Shown here piece after piece: positions 36,601 to 47,227 of a stretch of DNA of 64,000 bases. Numbering within the stretch: position 1 is the stretch's first letter; every line of letters begins with the position of its first letter. The stretch is from Heterotrichella gracilis (Eukaryota; Sar; Xanthophyceae; Tribonematales; Xanthonemataceae), in contig JAULBX010004443.1 in NCBI GenBank assembly GCA_032358255.1, positions 248,001 to 312,000 on the forward strand, written 5' to 3'. The notes under the pieces were generated by a model that was given only the letters and a program-made list of their open reading frames with translations, was not told where the DNA came from and ran no database searches. Position numbers and translations under genes: made by a program.

Positions 36601-39420
36601 CGTTGGTGTGCGCTGCGGCCACCAGCAGGAAGATGGACTTGCCCACGCGGATGGCAAAGGTGGAGGCGGGCATGCTGGTCTCCCACCTGCGGGGAGGGGG
36701 AGGTGGTGTGGGTATGGGTATGGATATGGGTGTGGGTGTGGGTGTGGGTGTGGGTGTGGTGGCAGGGGGTGTACACAAGATTGTTTTAGCTATGTGGGAA
36801 GGGTTTATTGCCTTTGTGAACATCCCCAATTGTGAGGGTGGATTACATGAGGTGTTGCGTTGTTTACCACCAATGAGCTTGGTTGCCACATGGCGGCACG
36901 GCCATGTAACGTGTGGGCTGTCCCATGCGTTCTGAATGTACCCATGCACCAGTTCTGCTGCACCCAAACCTATTCCCCAACAAATCAAACGAAAAGAATG
37001 GTCAAATGGATGTAAAATTTGATTTATTCAATGAGAAGACAGCAAATACCTTATATTTTATAACAAAAAGTCTATAATTTGCCCCCCACCTTGCAAAGTA
37101 GAACGCCAGCTTTGTCCACTTGAGCAGCCCAATGAGCTTGAACAGCTTGTAGTACGCCTCCTGCAGGGGGCTGCTGAAGGGGCCACCCACCACCTTGCGC
37201 ATGAGCACAATGAGGTCATAGGGGAAGTACGACACCAGGTCCAGCACAAAGTGGCCGCGCAGGTAGTGGCGGATGACGGTCAGGCGCCGCATCTCAACAA
37301 AGCCCTCGATCTCAATGCCTGTGTGGGGGGCCAAGGGGTGGCAGTCAGGTGGCCATGGTGGGGTGCATGATGCCGTGCACGCAGGGTGCAGGGCGTGGGA
37401 GCTTCCGACTACTCTCTGAAATCCACAATTTATTTTCCAAGCACCCCTTGAGAGCGCAAACATTGAGGAAGCCATTTACAATAGATAAAACAAAAACAAT
37501 CTAGTGAAGTACAATAAAATTGAATAATGAGAATCCACTTTGCATCACCTGTGTAGAAGTTGAGCCCCAGGTCTGCGTACAGCAGCAACGCGATTGCCAG
37601 GTCCATCATGAGCACCGGACCCAGGGTGGTGTCGCCAAACACTGCGCGCAGGGGTGCGGCAACGCACTGGTACAGCACCACAAGCATGATGGCGCCATCC
37701 CAGCGGGCCCTGCGTGGCGATAAAGGAGAGGGGTAAACGAGGCTCCAGAGGCTTGATCCCTCCTGAAATGTCATGCATGGCAGCCTCTGTGCACTTGGTA
37801 TGGCACCCCATTTATTTTGGTACATTGGCGCAAGGGGTTCAACCCCTTCATTTATAGAATTTGGAAATAATTTGATGTGTTGGCGCGCGCGCGTGTCTGG
37901 CCAGTGCAATGCATACATACTGGTGCAGCATTTGTCTGACCGGGTGGCGCGCAGTTTTTGGCTCCCACCTGAACGCTGAGTGTGGGTGGATGGGCACCTC
38001 CACCCGTGCCCTGCGTGCCTCCTCCCCGTCCCCTTCGCCATCCTCTCCCGGCATGCTGCTGCCGGCAATACCCTGAAGCCACATGGCGGGGCGTGAGGGT
38101 GAGCAACAAGCAGACACGTGCAATGTGTGGCCATGTGCCAATAACATTATTTGCTCTTGGTTTACTTGGTTGTGCCAGCATTGATTGACTGAGAGGCCAT
38201 TTATTGCAGGAGGACCACGCCCAGCCCCTCCCTGGCTGGCAAAGGTGTATGCACTACACATCCTTAAGAAAAAATGATTGCATGCATCACCACACACCCA
38301 TATGCTTTCAAGTCCCCCCAACGCACACGACCCTCCCCATCACCCCATCCCCTCCTCACCTGCAGGAACATCTTTTGCATGGCGACCGGCGACTCCATGC
38401 TTGACCGCAGGTGGGCCGCCTGGTCGCTGTCAAGGCCTAGGCGGGAGGCGGCGCCAAGCAGCTGCGCGGGGGGAATAGGTAGGCGCAGGCAGTGAGAAGG
38501 TGTGCATTGCAATGGGGGGGTGCAATGATTTTTGAGCCATGGGCAGCCACGGGGCTGGTCAGGGTGTAGAAGCGTGAAACATCTAGGCCACTACTGGGAA
38601 ATTTCATGTAAAATTAAACCAATGCGATGATTATGCCATGCCTGAGCTTGCATGGGGTAATGCGTTTTGCTAGGCACAATACAGGAAATTTACAGAAATG
38701 TTTAAAAACGTAATCAACAATTAAATAACATCAACAAGTAGATAAAAAAAATCCAATACACAACTTTCATCCATTCTAGCACCCCTTCCCCCAACCCCAT
38801 CAGTAAACCCCTACCGCCCACCTGTGTGCGCAGGTGCTGCATGCCCTCAGCCGAGTCAAGCTCCAGGCCTTGCCCCTGGCCCCCATCAGGCTGGCCCTCC
38901 TCCCCAGGCGCCAGTGACCTGTTGCTGTGCATGGCCATGATGGAGCGCACAGAGGCCTGGCGGGAGGTGGAGGCGGCGTAGGGGTCGTCCGTCTGGGACC
39001 GCAGGTCGGCTGCGGGGATGGCGGGGGATGGGGATGGTTTACTTGTGGTGCGGGGGAAATGGGTGTGTAGTGATGCAGGCAGTTGAAGAATATAGAGTGC
39101 TGGTTTTTGCAACTGTGGTTCTTGGTCAATATAGCCAGCAGGCGATGTTGCTGATTGAGATAGCGGTCAAGCTGCCGTATTTGAATGCCATGGCATGGCC
39201 TGCACCCCCCACCTTTGAAGAACGCAGCCAGCCCTTTCCTGCCATGGCTGCTGAGCCTGCGCTGGGCATGCCCATGCGCGTGTACACTGGAGGAGGACTC
39301 CCAGTCAGAGCTGGCCTCACTCTGGTGGCTGGTGGTCCTCCCCTCAAGCACCAAGGGGTAGAACTCAGCCCTTGGGTCAGTGCTGTCAGTATACAGGACC
39401 TGGTCTTGGCCCGAGTGCAT
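33602..39420 (-). CDS. CNG/EAG-like voltage-gated cation channel with cyclic-nucleotide-binding domain
   Basis: Fourteen exons on the minus strand: 39420-39213, 39009-38822, 38461-38360, 38072-37969, 37709-37549, 37318-37090, 36686-36497, 36231-36016, 35734-35588, 35333-35205, 34951-34802, 34348-34244, ~34186-34136 and 33952-33602; all but the 13th have clear GT/AG sites and phases close, ~776 residues. A ~200-residue disordered N-terminus precedes S1-S2 (WDGAIMLVVLYQCVAAPLR; DLAIALLLYADLGLNFYTG), S3 (GHFVLDLVSYFPYDLIVL), a lysine-based S4 (KLFKLIGLLKWTKLAF), S5 (GKSIFLLVAAAHTNACLHLI) and a pore/S6 exon (SCTLAVKYGTDPPRTTHE). Then come a C-linker (LRSVPHELRQRYLGEVRHYQ) and a cNMP-binding fold (LFFIQSGVVRVESNGE, VVGEFFVMD). 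The filter lacks GYGD and only resembles the CNG GETPP form, so ion selectivity is open. The C-terminus is His/Gly/Pro-rich. Confidence 0.85.
36707..36766. repeat. GGGTGT/GGGTAT microsatellite
   Basis: About nine copies of a GGGTGT or GGTATG hexamer lie in a channel-gene intron next to an acceptor; on the transcribed strand this is ACACCC and serves as part of the pyrimidine-rich tract. Confidence 0.85.
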
Positions 39421-40880
39421 TGCGGCGAGGGGCGGTGGCTGTGTGCACAGCGGTGGGTAGGCTATGGGTGTTGGCGTGGCTGGGTGGGGGCTGATACGCG
39501 CCAGGCAATACTGTACGTGTACCTCGTCGAGGCTTGTTGTGTTGGAGGTACCTAACGGGTTGGTCAACCTAACCCCTGCTGTTGTGGCCTGTGCTGGGGG
39601 GTCTGTCAAAGCCTCAACCTTTGCTGCTCACCAGGGTATGGGCTGTCCCCATGAAGATACTGGTGTAAAATGAATATGGGCTGTGTATACCCTTGCTTCT
39701 GCTGTTCATTCCGGTTCCAAGCCAGCACTTCCACTTCTAAGCCTAGCTGTGCGGTGGAGTTTCCAGGCGGACACCTTGCTACAACGGACGCCTCCTCCTA
39801 TGGTCGTGTAGCATATGTTACTGAATGTTTGGTGTAGACAGGTGCAGCGTTGTTGGTACTGGGTTCGTGCATTCGTGTAGCTGTGACGAGCCAACACTGC
39901 CCCCTTATGGCTGTAGGGTGGTCGTAGTGGACTCGAGACCAGCAAAGGTTGAGCACCTGCATGCATACCCGATATGTTGGCACTGGTGTTTTTTGGCAAC
40001 TGCTGGTGTAGCATACGTGCAGTGCTTTGGCGTTGTCAAGCTCTGCTGAGTGACTCGCTGGCCGGTGGGCATGCCGGTGGGCATGCCGGTGGGCATGCGG
40101 GTGCTGTGCTTGGCCGTGGATACTGGTTCTTGCTAACCTAGAACCACGAAGATAGGTAAATTCTGTTGAAAACAAGCCATTTTTTTTGGCGCTGGAGTAT
40201 GCAGCGTACTAGGTGCCCGTAGGTACTGTAAAGCAACATGGTTTTTTATGGGTAACGATGGACACTGGGGGCTGCAAATTACGAGGCGCACTGGGTTCCT
40301 GCTCAAGGCAAAACAACAAAGTTACTAAAACCCACAAAGATATTACGCACCAACAACTGCAGAGAGTCGCAAACACCACGGTTAGGCAACATGCTCAGGC
40401 TGTATACATGTGGCGTCGCCGGTTTGCCGTCACCCACCAGTGGACAGGTAACATGAGGAAGGATAGGTACTTAAACAACCTCAAAGTCCTTTTGCGGCTG
40501 TTCTTGTCACAACTGGTGTTGTGGGCAGTATGTGGGTTGGCGATTTTGCCTGTTACTGATGGGTACTGACTTGCCCGTTAGAGTTTTTGCTGTTGTTGCT
40601 CAATGGGGGCCCTTTACTCTCCTTCACGGTACTCCTCTGCTTTTACAGCTCTTGCAGACAAGGCACATACATAAAGAACGCAATTTTTTACACCACGGGG
40701 TACGCCAAGGTCCACATGCACTGCTGGACCAGCTGGGGCTGCAGAGTGGACTGGCACACAGCCCACCTCAAGGTTGTGTATGCGCGAAGTAACAAGCTAC
40801 CCTTCCTTGGGGTCAGACCGTGCACAGATCTTTATTGACCCCTCCCAGGTCTGAGCCATAAATACCAGGAACAATCTCAG
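39421..40880. other. Spacer upstream of the channel gene
   Basis: Lies between the channel start and the stop of the CCDC42-like gene, both on the minus strand. Reading frames at 40213-40569 and 40587-40838 (+) have no familiar motif. A 12-bp unit (GCCGGTGGGCAT) occurs about three times in tandem at 40060-40100. Confidence 0.4.
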
Positions 40881-42262
40881 TTACACTGGCTGTTGTTGGG
40901 CAGCCAGCGCCTCCCTCTCCAGCTGCAGAGCGTCCCGCAAGTCTGAGATAAAGTCACCAATGACCTCTAGCTGACCCAGTGGGTTGCTTGCGGTTTGCCT
41001 GGTGATTGAAGACAGCTTGGTGCACCTGTTGTACAAGTTTTCAATGGCCATGGTTGTCTCGCCGTACTCCAGGCACTTTTCAGAGGCGCCCTTCATCACC
41101 AGGTCTATCTTGGACTCCTCTGTGTACAGCTCCTGCCGCACTTTCTCACACTCCTTCTTCTTCTGAGACAGCGTGTTGTTCAGGTGCAAAATCTCATCCA
41201 TCTTTTTGTTGGTGAACTCCTGCATTTCAAACCTGCAGCAAAAAAGGCGCGGTTTATTCCAGTCCCTCACCGTCTCCCGCCCAAGCACACCACCAGCATC
41301 TGTGCCTTACCTGACCGCATCTGTTTCCTCCAATACCTTCCGTTGGTGCTCTTTCAAGTCTTCGTTGGTTTCTTTCAACGTGTGGTATCTTTGCATCAAG
41401 TCTGAAACCTCTTCAAACTCATTAGAGCTTTCCACGACGCTCAATAAATAGTCATGATACCTGCGCCATAACAAAGTGCTTCAGGGCGATGGACCAATAT
41501 TTAGAGTCCCCACCAGCAGGGCCACCTGTTCTTTGCAGACTATGTAGCTCTGTGATGGGTGCTAGTTGTCTGTTGTTATTGATGTGGAGTACCTACTTTT
41601 GCAATTGGCTCTGCTTTGCGAGTAACTCCTGCTCCCGAGCTTTCAGCGCCTCCACCTGTTTCAAAACCTCCTCGGTCTCCTGAGCCTTCTCATCAGCAAG
41701 CTTACGCTCCTCCTGAGCCTTCTTCAAAACTCTAGACCGTTTTGCCTCGTTCTCCTGGGCAACGCAGTGACACATGTAAACCAACCTCTGAGGACCGCAT
41801 CACATGGAACACCACTCATAGGGGTAGGCCTGTGCGGTACAACAAAAACTGCAGATTGAAGCAACCTACTTGGAGGAACTTGCTGAATTTCAAGAGGTTT
41901 TCTTGCAACTCCGTGTCCTTCTTCTTCAGGGCCTCCTCCCTTTCCTTGAAAACAACTTCCTGCAAGGTTTGCGCATCCATGTCAGAGCCACAAACAGTAC
42001 CATGCGCTACATTGAAGGAGTAACCGATTGTATGAGGCAGTTATGGTTGTATCCGCCACACTGTGTTCCCGCCACATGCCTGTTTTTCGTACTCTGCCTT
42101 GGCAATCTCAAGCTGCTCATGGATTTCAAACATCTGCCGGCGCTTCTCAAGCAGTCTCGTTGCGGGCGAGAATGTTTGCAAGTCATACTTGTGGAGGTTT
42201 TTTGTTGGTGTGTCCGCTCTGTCAAGGAGCTTTGCCCCATCATTGGAGCCGCTGCCCTGCAT
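40881..42262 (-). CDS. CCDC42/CFAP73-like axonemal coiled-coil protein
   Basis: Five exons close in phase: 42262-42080, 41959-41870, 41754-41597, 41460-41311 and 41232-40881 (TAA), 310 residues, the usual length of the family. The sequence follows CCDC42-type proteins along its length: LLEKRRQMFEIHEQLEIAK, EREEALKKKDTELQENLLKF, SKFLQ then ENEAKRSRVLKKAQEE, YHDYLLSVVESSNEFEEV, RYHTLKE, KMDEILHLNNTLSQKK, and TTMAIENLYNRC near the C-terminus. In Chlamydomonas this family includes the MIA complex (CFAP73/FAP73), which sits on axonemal doublets and modulates inner dynein arms. Assignment to CFAP73 rather than a CCDC42 paralogue is not certain. Intron 1 has a GC donor (CAG|GCATGT). Lower GC than neighbours. 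It is divergent from RRP40. Confidence 0.88.
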
Positions 42263-43351
42263 CTTGTTCTATGGATTTTGGATGGTTGAAGCACCTTTAC
42301 TCAAAAGTGCACCAATGGTGAGATAGCCAGGTATGTGGTGTCCTGCAGCTGCTTGGTTCAGTTGGGCAGAGCCAACCTGTCACTTGGGTTTGTCCATGGC
42401 TGCGTTTGTGCACAACTACAGAGTGGTAGCACGCCACTGCCAGGGCGTGTGTGGTCCTTCTGCAGAGTATCAACCGCTCTACAATGTCAATGGCTTGCAT
42501 ACATGGGCCCTAAAACAGCACCTGCAGTGTATAAAACAACGTCAATTTGAACCTAGCTGCCTTTGAGTAGGCTGGCATGCCTTTGCATGCCGAAGCACAA
42601 ACAGTCTGGTGACCAGGTTTGCAGCAAACGGAAACCCAGCAGAGTACACACCAAGCGAGGAAACAAGATGAATGTGGGATATGGCGTGTCGTGGGCTCAG
42701 GGCTGAGGTGGGCCTCTCAGAAAAGGGCCCGTGTGGCGAGGGGTGTTGGCGCTCAAATGTGCCCAAAGTTCAACATTCCGGTCGAGGGCAATTATATTGC
42801 TGATGTTAGCACGATCCCCTGGTTGTGCAGTAACAAACTAGATAGCAGTGGTGGAGGCATATCCCGTCGATAGGACAACCGATGCATCACAGGTCAGACT
42901 GAATAACCCTTGCAAGACATAAGCGGGGCGTTAAAGGTTCCGTACTCAACCGCTGCCCCCAGTCTCAAGTTTGTCTCAGGAAGTTCACGCAACAGGGAAA
43001 AGCAGACGTGGGTAGAGGAAGATCCTGCACAGTTCATGGCATGGGAGGCCTCCGGAAAACCTCGTCCTAGTTTTGTGTAATACTACCCCTGAAAGGAAGT
43101 TCAGTAAAAGTTTGCCAATTGTGAAACTTGTACTGAACTTCCGTTCAGGGGTAGTAACGTTTTTCCATACACGAGGGGTGGACAGTGCCGGCATGCAGGA
43201 AATCTGTTATACAGCAGCAGCAACTTCAGGAAACTTCTTTGTGACCTTTCCAGTGGTGCTGACTCGGGCAGGTCGCTCTCGGCTGCAAATGACTGGCGAG
43301 TGACCGTCTAAGCGATGTGGTTGGCGACAGAGTCAAAATAACAGCAGGGCT
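42263..43351. promoter_or_regulatory. Divergent promoter region of CCDC42-like and RRP40 genes
   Basis: The 1.1 kb between the two divergent starts contains no recognised gene and should hold both promoters. No convincing TATA element was identified. A 33-bp-arm inverted repeat lies at 43081-43155, about 200 bp upstream of the RRP40 start. Confidence 0.4.
43081..43155. repeat. Foldback inverted repeat upstream of RRP40
   Basis: TACTACCCCTGAAAGGAAGT plus TCAGTAAAAGTTT (43081-43113) is mirrored by GAAACTTGTACTGAACTTCC plus GTTCAGGGGTAGTA (43123-43156), with two mismatches in about 33 pairs and a 9-base loop. It could form a stable hairpin. It resembles a small foldback element but shows no target duplication. 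Confidence 0.85.
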
Positions 43352-45227
43352 ATGGCGGCAATCACCTCGTCATACGTTGGACAGGTGTGTGCACACGCAT
43401 GTTGCTGCTGAGCTACTTGATTTCGCTATGCGGTGCAACCAACCCTGAAGGTGGACCAACGCAACATGCATGCATGCATTGCACATGCATGCATTGTGCA
43501 GATGCATTGTGCATATGCATGCATTGCACATGCATGCATTGTGCAGAGCGACTGCAGTGTCACGTTTCAGCGTGGAATTCACGGGCCGTTGATTCATAAT
43601 ATGCACTTCTCTCCAGCAACCTCCATTCTGCACACCCCAGCCAGCTGCACATGACACACTATCACTAGCCACTCCACCTACAACCCCACACCTTCTCACC
43701 TCACGCGGCGCTGCCTAGCCTCTCTCACCAACTCAGGCTGCAGCAACCCCACCCAAAATCCCCCACCCTCGCAGGTGGTTGTCCCAGGGACCCTCGTGCT
43801 GCAGCTGCCGGACAGTGGGGAGGTGCGTGTGGGTGGGGGCCTGGTGCCTGAGGATGGGCACCTGGCAGCCACACGCAGTGGGGTGCTGAGGAGCACGCGC
43901 CAGGGCAAGCTGTGGGTAGAGGGGAGGCAGAAGAGGTGGGGTTTTGGGGTGCACTGTTGGGTGTGCGCGCGTGTATGAGGAGCCATACGCATGTCCCGGG
44001 TGTTGTGCCGGCTGCGTGCTCTGTGCCGCCTGGGTGTGGGCGGACCCGCCTAGGTGTGGGTGGACCCTCCAAGCAGACCCCAGCAGCGCAGCACCACCCT
44101 TGCCGAGGCCGCAACATCAGCACACCACCACAGTACCCCGCTATGCCGCCAGGCTTGGCCAGGGGTGGGTGCCCCGTACACGCCCCACAAGTCTTGCATG
44201 TGGCAGGATTCCCGCTGAAAATGCTCATCCTGCACCCTGCAACCACCCTCGAGAATCACACATAGGCGTGAAAACGAAAGTAAAACTTTAAGCATGTCCA
44301 CTTCCCTAGCACAGCTACAATGCCTTGTGTGCCAGTTGGGACGCATGGGTGGCTCCCAAACATCTTTAAATCCTGTACAAGCCGCTTATGTGTCCTACTC
44401 ACCCCAAACCCCACCACTCACCCCATACCCCGCCGCCAGGTACATCCCGGCCAAGGAGGACATCGTGGTTGGCATCGTCACCCGCCGCACAGGGGAGCAT
44501 TTCATGGTGGACATCGCCGCGCCCCAGCCCTGCCTGCTGCCCTGCCTGTCCTTTGAGGGCGCCACGCGTCGCAACCGCCCCAACCTGGTGGTGGGGGACC
44601 TGGTGTGCTGCCGGGTGGAGGAGGTGGCCAGGGAGGAGGACGGGGCGGTGGTGTTGTCGTGCGTGGACGCAATGGGGAAGGTGGGTGGATGGGTGATAAG
44701 GGTAGTGAGGGTGGCAGTATTGAGTTGTATGTGCTCTGGTTTTTGTGTCAGGTGTGCCGGGCTTGTGGCAGGTATTTCTGGTAGGAGCACATGGGTTGAT
44801 TCGAAAACCTCCCCTCTAACAAAAGTTTTACTAATATCGGAACGTTTTACCATCGTAAGCGTGCAGTGTTCAAAATGCCTGGCCCATCTCCCCCCTTCCC
44901 CAGCAACTGCCATTACAAGTTCCAAGCCCTTCCCTTTCCCCCTTGCAGACGGCAGGCTTTGGCCACCTCAAGTCCGGCCTGTCCTTCCCTGTCACAACCT
45001 CCTACGCGCGCACCCTTCTGGCGCGGCCCCCCTGCCCGGTACTGGCCGCCATTGGGCGCAAGGTGGAGTACGAGACTGCTGTGGGGATGAACGGACGGGT
45101 GTGGGTTGCGGCCCCCACCTGCCGGCTGTGCGTGGTGGTGGCTGAGTGTGTGCGAAGGGGGGAGTTTTTGAGCGAGGCTCAGGTGGAGCTGATGGTGGGG
45201 AAGCTGCTGGAGGCGGAGGGGCTATGA
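43352..45227 (+). CDS. RRP40: Exosome complex component RRP40 (EXOSC3)
   Basis: Four exons close in phase: 43352-43384, 43775-43935, 44440-44680 and 44949-45227 (TGA), 237 residues, close to plant and animal RRP40. RRP40 is one of the three S1/KH cap subunits of the RNA exosome, which guides RNA into the 3'-5' decay channel in nucleus and cytosol. Hallmarks: N-terminal VVVPGTLVLQLPDSGE, the S1 entry YIPAKEDIVVGIVTRRTGEH, LSFEGATRRNRPNLVVGDLV, and the KH part ending in ETAVGMNGRVWVAAP. Exon 1 encodes only eleven residues (MAAITSSYVGQ), but its ATG and donor are clear and it restores the family N-terminus. Intron 1 holds a TGCATGCA-rich array. Confidence 0.95.
43462..43552. repeat. TGCATGCATTG array in RRP40 intron 1
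   Basis: Repeated units of the type CATGCATGCATTGCACATG and TGCATTGTGCA, each nearly self-complementary, run for about 90 bp. Adjacent units can fold on each other. Confidence 0.8.
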
Positions 45228-46202
45228 AGGGGTGGGGGGTGGGGGAGTGGGGGGTGGAGGGGCACAGCTAGGCAGCGTGGGATAGCAAGGGTGATGGCTC
45301 CTGGGCTCCAAAGGATTTGGTCACTAGGGTCTGGTCTTGGTCACCAGCGGACTCTTTAAGTGGAGGGCGCATTGTTGGGTAGGTCGCCTCTATGCAACTG
45401 CGTGGAGTTTGAACACCAGACAGGCGCTTGTGGAAGGCGCCAGAGTCTGCCTAAGGGTACCCCAGCTGTGTGGATTAAAGGAAGGGTGATATGGGGAGCT
45501 GTGGGAGAGTGGTGGGCACTTGGCAAACACCCAACAAGGCCAGGCAGGTGCAGGGTGGGCACAGGGCTTCACTCTTGACTGTGCCCGGCTAGTGTCATGG
45601 GGTACGGCTGAACCAAACCCAGTTCAGCTGTCAGGGTTTAGAACGTCAGAACAGGTGATGTATCAGATAGGATACCCTGAGAAACCTGTGCAAGGGTTGT
45701 TGCTGTATGGCGCAATATATTGGGGTGTTGGGAAGAACAGTATAGAACACGATCGGGGAGGGCGGCGATGGAATGTCCTAGTGCACCTGCCGCAGAGCAA
45801 GCTTCAAAGCTGTGAACATGTAACGACTATATGTCGGACTTACCGTGCTGTTGACGGTCTTGATAACCCTGGGGTAGGGTGACCTGGCCCCTGTCGGACT
45901 TCACGTGGCGAAGCCAACACCAGCATTGCCAGTCGCTACTTGCTCCCCACGCTAACCTCTGCTAGGTCGGATACCCTCTTCCAAGGTCGACTACTCCCCA
46001 GCGCCTATCCAATACCCTACGTCGTTGCCAGATCTGCACATTCTTCACCCAGGGTGCGAACCCCGCCCACTTGGTTGGGGTGAAGTGAATAGGCAGTGGG
46101 CAAACTAGGACGCCACGCCGCTATTGGCTAACCAAGACCTCTACTTGTCGTCCCAAATCCCTACCCCCCACTTTGACACGCGTGCCTGTGGTGCTTCCGC
46201 AG
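45228..46202. other. Spacer, no gene recognised
   Basis: Downstream of RRP40 a G-rich stretch (45228-45270) is followed by sequence without splice-consistent frames or known motifs. Confidence 0.4.
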
Positions 46203-46905
46203 CCATGGAGTGACAGGCAAGTGTGGGGGGAGGGGGTGGCTGCGGTGGCACACGTGCACCACATGTGGAAGCTGCACACTGACTGTCCGGTGAGGGGTTC
46301 CATGCTACGGTGCCCAAGCAGGGGTAGCTAGTCGGCCTGTAGGTGCCGATTGAAGCTGTGGGTTCTCCCTTGCAGTGGCGTGGGACACACTCCTCAGCAG
46401 GGCGTAGCATGCAAGTCTGCCACCTTGAGTGTGCTGTGTAGTGCTGCGGCAGGCCTACCTTGCCAGTGGTGTACTGCAGCTATATACTTCTGGAAAGGAC
46501 TTTTCCCTTTGAGCTGCCGTGCTGTGCCCAGCCACTGCCCTAATGGCTGACACACTGCCACTGTGCATCGCACACGCACACAAGCAGTTAGCACTCTGAC
46601 CCAACCCCGCCTATCCCCACGCACTGCACCCTGGCTGATGTACCCCTCCCACCTTCCCTGTGCGCTTGGCAGTAGTACCCATGTAAGTGTCACCCTTTCA
46701 GCACACCACACCAACCCCCTCTCCCCCACCACCCGCAGGATGGCGTGACCCACCCTTCGCCGTGCTGAGGTGGCGGCAGTGGCGCACCTTCCAGCACGAG
46801 GAAAAACCCTACCCCACACCCTGCCAAACCCTGCAACACAGCCTGCCGAGCCAGTCGGGCGCAGACCTGTCGACACCGCTCCTGGGACAGCCAAAGGTTC
46901 CGTGA
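46203..46905 (+). CDS. Doubtful small gene, partial exon model
   Basis: Two splice-bounded segments look coding. 46203-46289 sits between CCGCAG and GGTGAG and reads PWSDRQVWGEGVAAVAH and HHMWKLHTDCP. 46739-46905 follows CCCGCAG and reads WRDPPFAVLRWRQWRTFQHE and onward to TGA. Their phases do not join directly, so at least one exon between them (perhaps around 46376) is missing, and no start was found. I recognise no family. It could also be 5' leader exons of the next gene or chance. Confidence 0.22.
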
Positions 46906-47227
46906 CCACACCCTTGCCAAGGGTTTTTGCAACCTCTCTCCTTCCACCCAAGCCGTTCCTTTCAGCCGCACCAAGTGCACATTTAGCGCTGGTCTAGCTT
47001 GAGAAGATTTTCCAGCAGCCTAGGAAACGTTTTAGAGACCTGGAGACTGGGTTCAGATTTGTGAAGCCCTGAGAAGAGAGACATACAGTTGCAGGCAGCG
47101 CAATTTCCTTGCAACTCCACCAATAGACAGTACTGTACCATATCGACACAGCAACGCTATCACACCTACACTCACCAGCCGTTGGCAGCCAGCCACCATC
47201 ACCAGTGGCAGCCCCCATCAAGCCAGC
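46906..47227. promoter_or_regulatory. Region upstream of the SPRY/kinase gene
   Basis: About 320 bases without a recognised exon lie before the ATG at 47228; presumed 5' UTR and promoter. An upstream exon carrying a SAP domain, usual in hnRNP U, was looked for and not seen. Confidence 0.35.
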
